Part shown: in pieces, positions 1 through 7,357 of the stretch | How the letters are laid out: each line of letters opens with the position of its first letter | How positions within the stretch are numbered: the first letter of the stretch is position 1 | Source of the DNA: Salinibacter pepae | GTDB taxonomy: Bacteria > Bacteroidota > Rhodothermia > Rhodothermales > Salinibacteraceae | Assembly: GCF_947077775.1 (NCBI RefSeq) | Contig: NZ_CAMTTE010000001.1 | Coordinates: 1,764,501 to 1,828,500, forward strand | Reading direction: 5' to 3' | DNA: 64,000 bases | Notes under the pieces: model-generated | Databases searched by the model: none | What the model saw: only the letters and a program-made list of their open reading frames with translations | Told to the model about the DNA's origin: nothing | Made by a program: the position numbers and the translations under genes

Positions 1-921
1 CCGGAACTCAACACCGACCACCCGCCGGTGCGGGACTTCCTCTTCGACGTGGCCCGGCACTGGGTCGACTTCGGGATCGACGGGTGGCGCCTCGACGTGC
101 CCCGCGAGATCGAGACGGACGGCTTCTGGGAAGACTTTCGCGGTGTCGTCAAGGACGCCGATCCGGACGCCTACCTCGTGGGCGAAATCTGGGACGAGGC
201 CCCGGCCTGGCTGCAGGGCGACCGGTTCGACGGGCTCATGAACTACCCGCTGCTCGACATCACCCTTGGCTTCTTCGGGGCCGGGTCGTTGCGCGACTAC
301 TCGAAGGCCCACCTCACGTTCGATCCGCTCGACGCCCCGGCGTTCGCCCGTGAGCTTGAGCGGCTCCTGGCCCTCTACGACTGGGAGGCCACCTGTGCCC
401 AGCTCAACCTGCTCGACAGCCACGACATGGCCCGGGCGCAGTGGATCCTGAACGAAGACACCGATGCGCTCCGCCAGGCGGTCCTCTTCCTCATGACAAT
501 GCCGGGCGCCCCCTGCATCTACTACGGCGACGAGATTGGTCTCTCGGCGGCCGGGGACCCGCACTGCCGCGAGGCCTTCCCGCGCGACGAGGCGGACTGG
601 GACACGGACCTGCTCTCGTTCTACCAGTCGGCGACGGCCCTGCGCCACGAGCACGAGGTGCTGCGCACGGGCCGCGTCGAGGTCCTTCACGCCGACGCAC
701 GTGCGCTGGTGCTTCGGCGAACATTGGGCGACACGACGGCCCTCGTGGCCTTCAACGCCGGCCCCGAGTCCGTACAGGTCGACCTCGAGGCCGGCGCCCT
801 GCCCGACAGCCCTCTCGCCCCCGCCTGGCCGCCGTCCGCCGAGGCGTCGCTTCCGGTTGCCTCGTCGTCGATGACCCTTTCCCTCTCGGGCCGGGAGACG
901 CGCGTGTGGACGACGGCCTAA
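1..921 (+). CDS. GH13 alpha-amylase/neopullulanase-like glycosidase, 3' part
   Basis: The gene enters from the left edge, so the N-terminus is missing and 306 residues are visible. It belongs to the GH13 alpha-glucan family, which hydrolyses or rearranges alpha-glucosidic bonds by a retaining mechanism. Seen: GIDGWRLDVP near visible residues 26-34 with the nucleophile Asp32, VGEIWDE with the acid/base Glu62, and LLDSHD near residues 136-141 carrying the transition-state His-Asp. A C-terminal beta-sandwich follows from about residue 215. The opening PELNTDHPPVRDFLFDVARHW resembles neopullulanase or cyclomaltodextrinase enzymes, but the N-terminal domain that would separate these subtypes is outside the window. 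It converges with the minus-strand gene 7 bp away. Confidence 0.9.
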   Translation, partial: PELNTDHPPVRDFLFDVARHWVDFGIDGWRLDVPREIETDGFWEDFRGVVKDADPDAYLVGEIWDEAPAWLQGDRFDGLMNYPLLDITLGFFGAGSLRDYSKAHLTFDPLDAPAFARELERLLALYDWEATCAQLNLLDSHDMARAQWILNEDTDALRQAVLFLMTMPGAPCIYYGDEIGLSAAGDPHCREAFPRDEADWDTDLLSFYQSATALRHEHEVLRTGRVEVLHADARALVLRRTLGDTTALVAFNAGPESVQVDLEAGALPDSPLAPAWPPSAEASLPVASSSMTLSLSGRETRVWTTA

Positions 922-928
922 TTCGGGG

Positions 929-1384
929 CTACGGCCGGAAGCGGGCGGCCACGCCTTTCCCGGCCTCTCCCCGCCCGTCCTCCCTCTTCGTCGCGCCGGC
1001 CCGGAGCAGCCGGTCGACGGCCCGGATCAGATCGGCCCGGGTGAACGGGTGGCGGAGGGCCGCATCAACCGCGTCGGACGGGGGGCGCGTCGCCCAGAGC
1101 GTCAACGTGGCGGGCGCCCCGGTGCGGCGGAGGGCGGCCCGGAAGGCCTCTTGCCCCTCTCCCTCGGGCAGGCGCCCAAGAACGAGCCCGCGGGGCGGAC
1201 CGTGTCGCAGATGGACAGCCCCTTCTTCGCACGAGGCCGCCGTGGCCACCCGGCACCGCCGCCGCAGGCTCGACCGCAGAAACCGGCGGTGGTCGGCGCG
1301 TTGGTCCACCACGAGAACGGACGGCCGAGCTGCCCCGTCCGCCGGCGGGCAGACAAGCGTGGAAAGGAAGGGCCCGTTCGCCAT
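929..1384 (-). CDS. Degenerate response-regulator receiver domain protein
   Basis: A 151-residue protein with the outline of a CheY-like receiver. A beta1 strand PSVLVVDQ (residues 21-28) leads into an Arg-rich helix, and HPFTRADLIRAVDRLL (112-127) matches the usual KPF-x-x-x-x-L helix 5. The chemistry is missing. The acidic pair is reduced to Asp27-Gln28, the phospho-acceptor region reads GLVLGRLPEGEG with no Asp, and the conserved Lys is His112. It is therefore probably a pseudo-receiver that signals without phosphorylation, or a protein-binding fold. An upstream TTG at 1408 is possible; the ATG at 1384 has the purine-rich gaggcg before it. It has no output domain and no kinase nearby. Confidence 0.6.
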   Translation of the reverse strand: MANGPFLSTLVCPPADGAARPSVLVVDQRADHRRFLRSSLRRRCRVATAASCEEGAVHLRHGPPRGLVLGRLPEGEGQEAFRAALRRTGAPATLTLWATRPPSDAVDAALRHPFTRADLIRAVDRLLRAGATKREDGRGEAGKGVAARFRP

Positions 1385-1495
1385 GTCGAATCGCCTCGGT
1401 CCGTGCAACGCCAGCGCGAAGGTTCGCGGTCGACACCACGTGTCGGACGCCCTCTTCGCCCTCGGGACGCCCGCCGTTCTACGACACCGCTCCGT

Positions 1496-3106
1496 TCACC
1501 CTCCTGGCGGGGGCGGCGGCCTCAGCGCCGTCACCGCAATCGTGACCGTGGTTTCGCCGGAGGTCCATCCGTCCTGATCGGCCACCGTGTAGGTGTACTC
1601 GTCCGTCCCGGTAAAGCCCGGCTCGGGCGTGTAGGTCACCTCGCCGGTCGACTCATCGACGCGCACCGTTCCGTGGTCCGGTCCGTTCTGGACCTGCACC
1701 GTCGAGGCGTCGAGGCTGCCGTCCGGGTCCGCGTCGTTGGCCAGGACCGCCGTCGTCGTTGCCTCCCGCTCGGTCGTCTCGGCGCTGTCGTCGGCCGCCG
1801 TGGGCAGCCGGTGCCCCCCGGCCCCACAGCCCTGCGTCGTGCCCACCGCCATGACGGCGACGCCCTCGCGGCCGGCGGCGTAGACGTGACAGCCGACCCC
1901 CATCACCCGGCGGACCGGGGACACAGCCCCCGTAAGCTCTCTCAGGTGAAGGGTGCCCACGGCACGGAGTGCGGGGTCCGAGCCCCCTGTGTCGGGGCCG
2001 CCCTCATCCACCCGGTACACGTCGAGCCGCCCCTCGGGCCGGACGGCGTACACCAGTCCCGTCGGCTCGCCGGACACCTCCGGATCGTCTTCGTGCACGG
2101 AGATGCTGGTGTAGGCGGGCCCCTCTCGGCGGGCCAGCACGTCCCCGCTGGTCGCGTCGAGCACGGTCACCCCACCGGCGTCGGGGGCCAGAACCAGGCG
2201 CTCGCCGTCCAGAGCCGCCCCCGTTCGGGCCCGACGCTGATCCTGGCGTCCGTCCCCGAGGTCGAAGATCTGTGCGAAGGAGTCCTCCGTCTCGACCTCG
2301 CTGGAGTACACACCTCCACTCCGCCCGGCCACGAGCAGAGCCGTCGGCGTGGCATCCACCGACGCCAGGGCCGCGCCGGACATTGTCCGACGCGTCCTGT
2401 CGTCGAGGGCCTCACCAAACTCGGACAGCGCCTCCCCGCCCGACACGGCGTAGACCTCGTGCTCGTCGTCGCTCTCCGGTGCGCCCGCCACGCTGGTCCT
2501 GCCGGTGCCGGCCAGCCCGGCGACTGACACCTGTGGGGCCTCTCCCTCATTGACGGCCAATAGCGAGGCCGGGGTGCCCCGAAGGTCGCCGTCGTACGCG
2601 GAGGGGCGGAGCCCCCCGGCCACGTACAGGGCGCCGTCCTCGCTCCCCTGCGCCACGTCCTCTACGTCGACGGCATCTCCCCGAAGGCCGTTCGGGGCGA
2701 GCAGTGTCGTGGGGTCGCTCGCGTCAAGGCGGTCGATCCCGCCCCCGAAGGCCGGGCCGGGCGTGTCGTACCCAATGTATACCGTGCCGCCCGCGTGGGT
2801 CAGGGTCCGCACCCGCATCGTGTCGCGGGGCGGAGCGATCCGGGTCACGCTCGCCAGTGCGACGGTTTCCATCCCGTTCACCGACGAGGACTCAGGGGCC
2901 TTGAGGCGCGCGGCCCCGGCGGACTTCTGTCCCCTGGACATCCGCGTGTCGAGGTCGTTGGTCTCCGTCAGGAGCGCGGAGGACAGATCCGAACTGGAGC
3001 CCGCGCCCCGCTCCACCGGGGCCACACTGTCACATCCCGCGAGCGCCAGGATCAGCCCAAGGACGGGCACGAGCAGTCGGAGCGGGCGTGGCGTGCGGAC
3101 GCGCAT
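1496..3106 (-). CDS. Secreted lipoprotein with C-terminal Ig-like/cadherin-type domain
   Basis: A 536-residue predicted lipoprotein. The N-terminus MRVRTPRPLRLLVPVLGLI is a signal peptide ending in a lipobox LALAGC, with lipid-modified Cys25. The middle, about residues 85-400, looks like a repeat or propeller-type region, with short strands such as VYIGYDTPG, LYVAGGLRP, VYAVSGG and LVYAVRPEG. From about 440, DDSAETTEREATTTAVLANDADPDG then GFTGTDEYTYTVADQDG match the bacterial cadherin-like Ig module (Big_9/VCBS type) common in surface proteins. No catalytic motif was found. A surface or periplasmic binding role is inferred. It is probably monocistronic, with a roughly 290-bp upstream gap. Confidence 0.75.
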   Translation of the reverse strand: MRVRTPRPLRLLVPVLGLILALAGCDSVAPVERGAGSSSDLSSALLTETNDLDTRMSRGQKSAGAARLKAPESSSVNGMETVALASVTRIAPPRDTMRVRTLTHAGGTVYIGYDTPGPAFGGGIDRLDASDPTTLLAPNGLRGDAVDVEDVAQGSEDGALYVAGGLRPSAYDGDLRGTPASLLAVNEGEAPQVSVAGLAGTGRTSVAGAPESDDEHEVYAVSGGEALSEFGEALDDRTRRTMSGAALASVDATPTALLVAGRSGGVYSSEVETEDSFAQIFDLGDGRQDQRRARTGAALDGERLVLAPDAGGVTVLDATSGDVLARREGPAYTSISVHEDDPEVSGEPTGLVYAVRPEGRLDVYRVDEGGPDTGGSDPALRAVGTLHLRELTGAVSPVRRVMGVGCHVYAAGREGVAVMAVGTTQGCGAGGHRLPTAADDSAETTEREATTTAVLANDADPDGSLDASTVQVQNGPDHGTVRVDESTGEVTYTPEPGFTGTDEYTYTVADQDGWTSGETTVTIAVTALRPPPPPGG

Positions 3107-3240
3107 GACGCTGAGGGCGGCTGGTCGGAAGAGTGCGATCGGACGCTCGCCGGTCCCTCCGGCTCCGTATCAACGCCGGAGATGGTGTCCGAAAGACGCA
3201 CCCACAGAATGCCGATGCCTCGGCGGAAATGATGGTAGAT

Positions 3241-3323
3241 TTTGCGCAAACCCGTGTAGACATCTGGACTGTGTGCACTTCCCTCATGCACAGATCATGC
3301 ACGGGTTTGTCATTTTCGTGCAT
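3241..3323. promoter_or_regulatory. Palindrome cluster upstream of the lipoprotein and Uma2 genes
   Basis: The gap between the lipoprotein gene (start 3106) and the Uma2-like stop (3393) holds a perfect 10-bp palindrome TTTGCGCAAA at 3241-3250. It also holds a 7-bp inverted repeat, ATGCACG at 3297-3303 and CGTGCAT at 3317-3323. A further ATGCACA at 3286-3292 lies just left of the inverted repeat. These could be binding sites in the lipoprotein promoter. The inverted repeat could instead be a transcript end for the Uma2 gene. Confidence 0.3.
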
Positions 3324-3392
3324 CACCGTGGGTCAAGGGATGCGGGCCCTTCCTCGCTCAGCAGTATCGCCTCCCCCTCAATGTGCGTCCGC

Positions 3393-3893
3393 TTACGTCT
3401 CGATGGCCGTCGGTACGTCCGGAGCAAGGGCCGACTGGGTTCGCTCCCCCTCCGCGTCGAAGAACCGAAGGGCGCCCTCCTCGTCACAGACCCAGACCTC
3501 TTGCGCCCCCTCCTCCAGGTAGAGGCGACGCTTTTCCGTCATCTCTTCGTCGGTGTTGCCCGCCGACCGGCCCTCGACGCACAGCTCCGGCACCACAGGG
3601 CTGGCCTCCGCGTCCTCGGGAATTTGACTCCACCGATCCTCAGAGAGCCAGACCACGTCCGGCACCTTCACTCCCCTCGAGGTCTGCACGGCAAACTCGA
3701 TTGTTGCCTCGCCGGAGGGTGGAGCATACTCGTCGAGCAGGCGAAGGACACGGCTTTGAAAACGACTGTAAAATGGGGTATGAGGACTCAAGACAAGTTG
3801 ACCGTGTCTGTTCGTCTCAATTTTGAAGGGGAGATCCCGCAACTGAGGATCGTGTAGGACACGTTCCCAAATGGATTCAGTCGTGGCATCCAT
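3393..3893 (-). CDS. Uma2/DUF820-family putative nuclease-fold protein
   Basis: A 166-residue protein of the Uma2 (DUF820) group, which has a PD-(D/E)XK nuclease-like fold but mostly unproven activity. Seen: ATIEFAVQTSRGVKVPDVVWLSEDRW at about residues 63-88, with Asp75 in the VPDVVW motif, then VVPELCVEG (99-107) with the glutamate of the core, KRRLYLEEGAQEVWVCDEE (121-139) where the Lys usually sits, and ALRFFDAEG. Length is close to the usual 180-190. These genes are abundant in cyanobacteria and Bacteroidota and usually stand alone. It is not clearly part of an operon: 80 bp separate it from the priA stop. Confidence 0.75.
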   Translation of the reverse strand: MDATTESIWERVLHDPQLRDLPFKIETNRHGQLVLSPHTPFYSRFQSRVLRLLDEYAPPSGEATIEFAVQTSRGVKVPDVVWLSEDRWSQIPEDAEASPVVPELCVEGRSAGNTDEEMTEKRRLYLEEGAQEVWVCDEEGALRFFDAEGERTQSALAPDVPTAIET

Positions 3894-3973
3894 GTGGTCG
3901 GGCCCCTCAATTCGAGAAATGACGGAAGTCTTGTACCAAAGGCGTTCGTGACCGATCCCGACTGCCCTTCTCG

Positions 3974-6451
3974 TTACAGCACGTCCTGCGCGTCCACGTC
4001 GATTGCCACGTGGTACCCGTTCGGCGGACTGCCGTGGGCGTCGCGCGTCCGGCGCAGGGCCGTCTGGAGGGGGGCTGGACTCCCGCCGCGCACCTTCAGG
4101 AGGGTCCGGTACCGGTGCTGCTTCTTCACGCGCTGAATGAAGGCGGGCTCGGGCCCCATCACCCCGGCCGCCCCCGCATGCTGCCGCAGCTGCTCGGTCC
4201 AGTTCTCCGCGAGGCGCTCCACCCGGTCCTCGTCCGGCCCCCGAAACTCGACGGTCGCCACGTGCCCGAAGGGCGGGTAGCCCAGCTCGCGGCGCTCGGC
4301 GAGGGCCTCCGCCGCGAAGCCCGCGTAGTCGTGCTCCTGCGCGTAGCGGAGGGCCATGTGGTCCGGGTTGCGGGTCTGGAGAATCACCTCGCCGGCCAGC
4401 TCACGGGTCCGGCCCGCCCGGCCGGCCACCTGGGTGAGGAGTTGAAACGTGCGCTCCTCCGCCCGGAAGTCGGGAAAGAGGAGCCCCACGTCCGCGTCCA
4501 CCACCCCCACCAGCGTCACGCGGCTGAAGTCGAGCCCCTTCGCGATCATCTGCGTGCCCAGGAGGATGTCCGCGCCGTTGTCGAACCGGCGGAGGAGGTC
4601 GCGGTGGCCGTGCTTCTGGCTCGTGGTGTCGCGGTCCATGCGGAGGATCGTCGCGTCGGGGACGACCTCCTCCAGCTCCGCCTCCACCCGCTGGGTGCCC
4701 GTGCCGATCTGGTGGATGTCCCGCCCGCCGCACTCCGGGCACTGACGCGGCACGCGGGCGGCGTAGCCGCAGTAGTGACAGCGCAGCTGCTCCCCCCCAC
4801 CGTGTCGGTGCAGCGTGAGGCTCACCGAACAGCTCTGGCACTCGGGCGCCCAGCCGCAGTCCTCGCACTCCAGGACCGGCGCGTAGCCCCGGCGGTTTTG
4901 GAGCAGGATCGCCTGCTCGCCCCGATCCACCCGGGTGCGGATGGCCTCCCGGAGCGGGTCGGCCAGGGCGCCGTCCAGCTGATGCTTCTTGCGCTGCAGG
5001 GCGAGGTCGAGGACGCGAACGTCGGGGAGCGCGGCGGTCTTTCCCGAGGCGTCGGGCACGCGCTCCGGCAGTTCGAGCCGCTCGTACTTGCCCCAGCGCG
5101 CGTTCATGGTGCTCTCCAGACTGGGCGTGGCCGAGCCGAGGATGCAGACCGCGTCGGCGCGATGGGCGCGCATGACCGCCACGTCGCGGGCGTGGTAGCG
5201 CGGGGCCGGGTCGAACTGCTTGTAGGAGGTTTCGTGCTCCTCGTCCACCACGATGAGGCCCAGGTCCTCCAGCGGCGCGAGGACGGCCGAGCGAGGGCCA
5301 ATCGCGATGGCGGCCGCCCCCGTGCGCAGCCGGCGCCACGCGTCGTAGCGCTCGCCCATGGTCATCTGGGAGTGAAGGACGGCAATCTCGTCGCCGAAGT
5401 GCGCCCGGAAGCGCTGGACGGTCTGGGGCGTGAGGGCGATCTCGGGCACGAGGATGATGCCGGTGCGCCCCCGCGCCCGAACGGCCCGGAGCGCGCGGAT
5501 GTAGACCTCCGTCTTGCCGCTGCCCGTGATGCCGTGGAGCAGAAAGGTGCCGTAGCGGTGCGCGTCGACCGCGTCGGTGACGGCGTCGAGGGCCTCCTGC
5601 TGGGCCGGAAGCAGGTCGTGATCCGGCGGCGGGTCGGGCGCAGGCAGGTCGTCGAGGGGCGAGCGCATCACCTCCTTCTCCACCAGCTCCACCATGCCCT
5701 TCTCCACGAGGCTGCGGACGGTGGAGTACGAGGCGTCGGCCCGCTCCATCACGTCGGTCCGGCGCGGCTCGGGCGTGCCCTCCGCCCGGAAGCCCGCCAG
5801 CGCCCGGATTGTGGCCTGCTGCTTCTTGCCGCGGAGCTGCTCGATCAGGTCGTCCGGGGCGTCCTTGTGCTGGAACGCGGGGGCGAAGCGGAGGTGCGTT
5901 TCCGTCTTGGGGGCCACCCGCTCGTCGGAGAGGGTCGTCTCCACCGCCACGACATCGTCGGCGGCCATGCGGCGGATGAGGGCGAGCGGCACGGCGGGCC
6001 CCACACGCTTGCGGACCGCCGCGAGGGTCGTCTCGCCGTGGGCCGCCAGGTCTTCAAGGACGGTCCGTCCCACCTCGTGGTCGGCCCAGACGTCCGGGGC
6101 GGCATCGGTGCGGGCCAGGCGGTGCTCCGTCTCGACCGTGGTGCCGGCCGGAAGCACCGCCTTCAGCGCCTCCCCCCAGGGACAGACGTAGTAGTCGGCA
6201 ATCCACTTCGTGAGGTCGAGCAGCCCGTCCGTGCATACCGGCACGTCGTCGAGCACGTCCAGGACCGCCTTCACGTCAAAGTCGAGCGCCTCGGCCGCCG
6301 GCCCCTCGCCCACGATGATGCCGGTCAGGCGCCGGTTGCGGAACGGAACCAGCACCCGGGCCCCCGCCTGGGCCGCCCCGGCGAGGGCCTCCGGCACGCG
6401 GTACGTGTAGGCCTGATCGAGCGGAAGGGGCAGGACGACATTGACGGTCAC
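3974..6451 (-). CDS. priA: Primosomal protein N', replication-restart helicase PriA
   Basis: PriA recognises stalled forks and reloads the replicative helicase. Seen in 825 residues: an N-terminal DNA-binding region VNVVLPLPLDQAYTYRVP, Walker A HGITGSGKT near 307-314, DEEHE near 400, and a zinc-binding insert with eight cysteines near 527-570 (CEDC, CQSC, CHYC, CPEC). The helicase C motif Q-RxGR appears as VAGRAGR. The frame stays open far upstream, to 7252, but that part overlaps the NusG-like gene and does not resemble PriA. No ATG is available near the conserved N-terminus, so GTG at 6451 is chosen. It follows the NusG-like gene by 107 bp on the same strand. Confidence 0.93.
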   Translation of the reverse strand: MTVNVVLPLPLDQAYTYRVPEALAGAAQAGARVLVPFRNRRLTGIIVGEGPAAEALDFDVKAVLDVLDDVPVCTDGLLDLTKWIADYYVCPWGEALKAVLPAGTTVETEHRLARTDAAPDVWADHEVGRTVLEDLAAHGETTLAAVRKRVGPAVPLALIRRMAADDVVAVETTLSDERVAPKTETHLRFAPAFQHKDAPDDLIEQLRGKKQQATIRALAGFRAEGTPEPRRTDVMERADASYSTVRSLVEKGMVELVEKEVMRSPLDDLPAPDPPPDHDLLPAQQEALDAVTDAVDAHRYGTFLLHGITGSGKTEVYIRALRAVRARGRTGIILVPEIALTPQTVQRFRAHFGDEIAVLHSQMTMGERYDAWRRLRTGAAAIAIGPRSAVLAPLEDLGLIVVDEEHETSYKQFDPAPRYHARDVAVMRAHRADAVCILGSATPSLESTMNARWGKYERLELPERVPDASGKTAALPDVRVLDLALQRKKHQLDGALADPLREAIRTRVDRGEQAILLQNRRGYAPVLECEDCGWAPECQSCSVSLTLHRHGGGEQLRCHYCGYAARVPRQCPECGGRDIHQIGTGTQRVEAELEEVVPDATILRMDRDTTSQKHGHRDLLRRFDNGADILLGTQMIAKGLDFSRVTLVGVVDADVGLLFPDFRAEERTFQLLTQVAGRAGRTRELAGEVILQTRNPDHMALRYAQEHDYAGFAAEALAERRELGYPPFGHVATVEFRGPDEDRVERLAENWTEQLRQHAGAAGVMGPEPAFIQRVKKQHRYRTLLKVRGGSPAPLQTALRRTRDAHGSPPNGYHVAIDVDAQDVL

Positions 6452-6558
6452 CGGGACGGGCAGCGCTGTTTTTGATACGACTCCGTCCCCCGTACGGACC
6501 GTCGTCGCGTGGGTGCCGGGGCGGCCTCGATCGCCCGATGCCCCCCGTGCCCCGTTGC

Positions 6559-7086
6559 CTACGTGTTGGAGGTCGCCTGGACCCAGTCCGCCGCGACCTC
6601 GATCTTGACGGCCTGTCGCACGGCTTGCACCTGCACCAGCAGGTAGGTCTGCCCCCGGTGCTGCAGCACCTTGCCCGTCAGGCCCTGCAGGCGCTCGGGC
6701 CCGCCCGTGATCGTGACGGTCTCGCCCACTGCCGGGCGAAGGTCGACCGTTGAGAGCCGTTCGGGCACCGCCTGGGCCTTCCGGAGCCGACCGACCGTCT
6801 CCTCGCGGAGGCGGGCCGGCTCGCCGTCGAAGTGGACACAGCGCACGATGCCGTTGGTGCGGAGCACGCGCAGGCGGTCTTTTTCGTCGACCCGGGCAAA
6901 GAGGTAGTTGCGGAAGAGCGGCTCGGTGACCTCCTTCGTGCGGTCGGACCACTGCCGCACCTCCGTCTTCTTCGGCACCATCACGTCGATGCGCCGCTCG
7001 TCGAGCCGGGTTTCGCACTTCTTTTCGGCCCGGGCCCGGGTGTAGAAGACGCGCCAGACGCGGTTGTCGTCGGGGGAGGGGCTCAT
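6559..7086 (-). CDS. NusG-like (UpxY-type) transcription antitermination factor
   Basis: A 175-residue NusG paralogue. Residues 9-110 form an NGN domain: RVWRVFYTRARAEKKCETRL, then VMVPKKTEVRQWSDRTKEVTEPLFRNYLFARVD, which is the signature of the UpxY/RfaH-like group. A KOW-type segment follows, with GETVTITGGPERLQGLTGKVLQ near 118-140. Such proteins bind RNA polymerase and promote elongation through specific long operons, often polysaccharide loci. No such locus is adjacent here; the next gene is priA. ATG 7086 (MSPSPDDNR) is preferred over a start at 7218 because family similarity begins there. The general NusG, expected near secE and the ribosomal genes, would lie elsewhere. Confidence 0.85.
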   Translation of the reverse strand: MSPSPDDNRVWRVFYTRARAEKKCETRLDERRIDVMVPKKTEVRQWSDRTKEVTEPLFRNYLFARVDEKDRLRVLRTNGIVRCVHFDGEPARLREETVGRLRKAQAVPERLSTVDLRPAVGETVTITGGPERLQGLTGKVLQHRGQTYLLVQVQAVRQAVKIEVAADWVQATSNT

Positions 7087-7357
7087 GACACGGGCGCCCG
7101 CTGGGGCTGAAATTCGGGGGTCGACGGGACTGCGCGGACGGCGCGGTTGCCTTCGCGCCGAGGCGAGTACAGCGGTGTCTCTCGTGCCGCCTCCTTCTCC
7201 ATCGCGGCATGGGGACAATCGTTCCCGCCCCGGCCGCCGGCGACAGCATCATACCTACGCCTTCTCGGCCGTAACCGCAACCGGCAGCAACACTCGGGCG
7301 TCCGTGGGCCGCCGCACCGGGACGGGACGGCAGTGAAAATGACGTGGGGCTTCCGCG

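Noticed and set aside
4010..6475. Long plus-strand open frame opposite priA
   Set aside because: It is antisense to PriA, low in protein-like content, and has no recognised motif.
6452..7252. N-terminal extension of priA
   Set aside because: The open frame runs on but overlaps the NusG-like gene and lacks PriA similarity; GTG 6451 is preferred.
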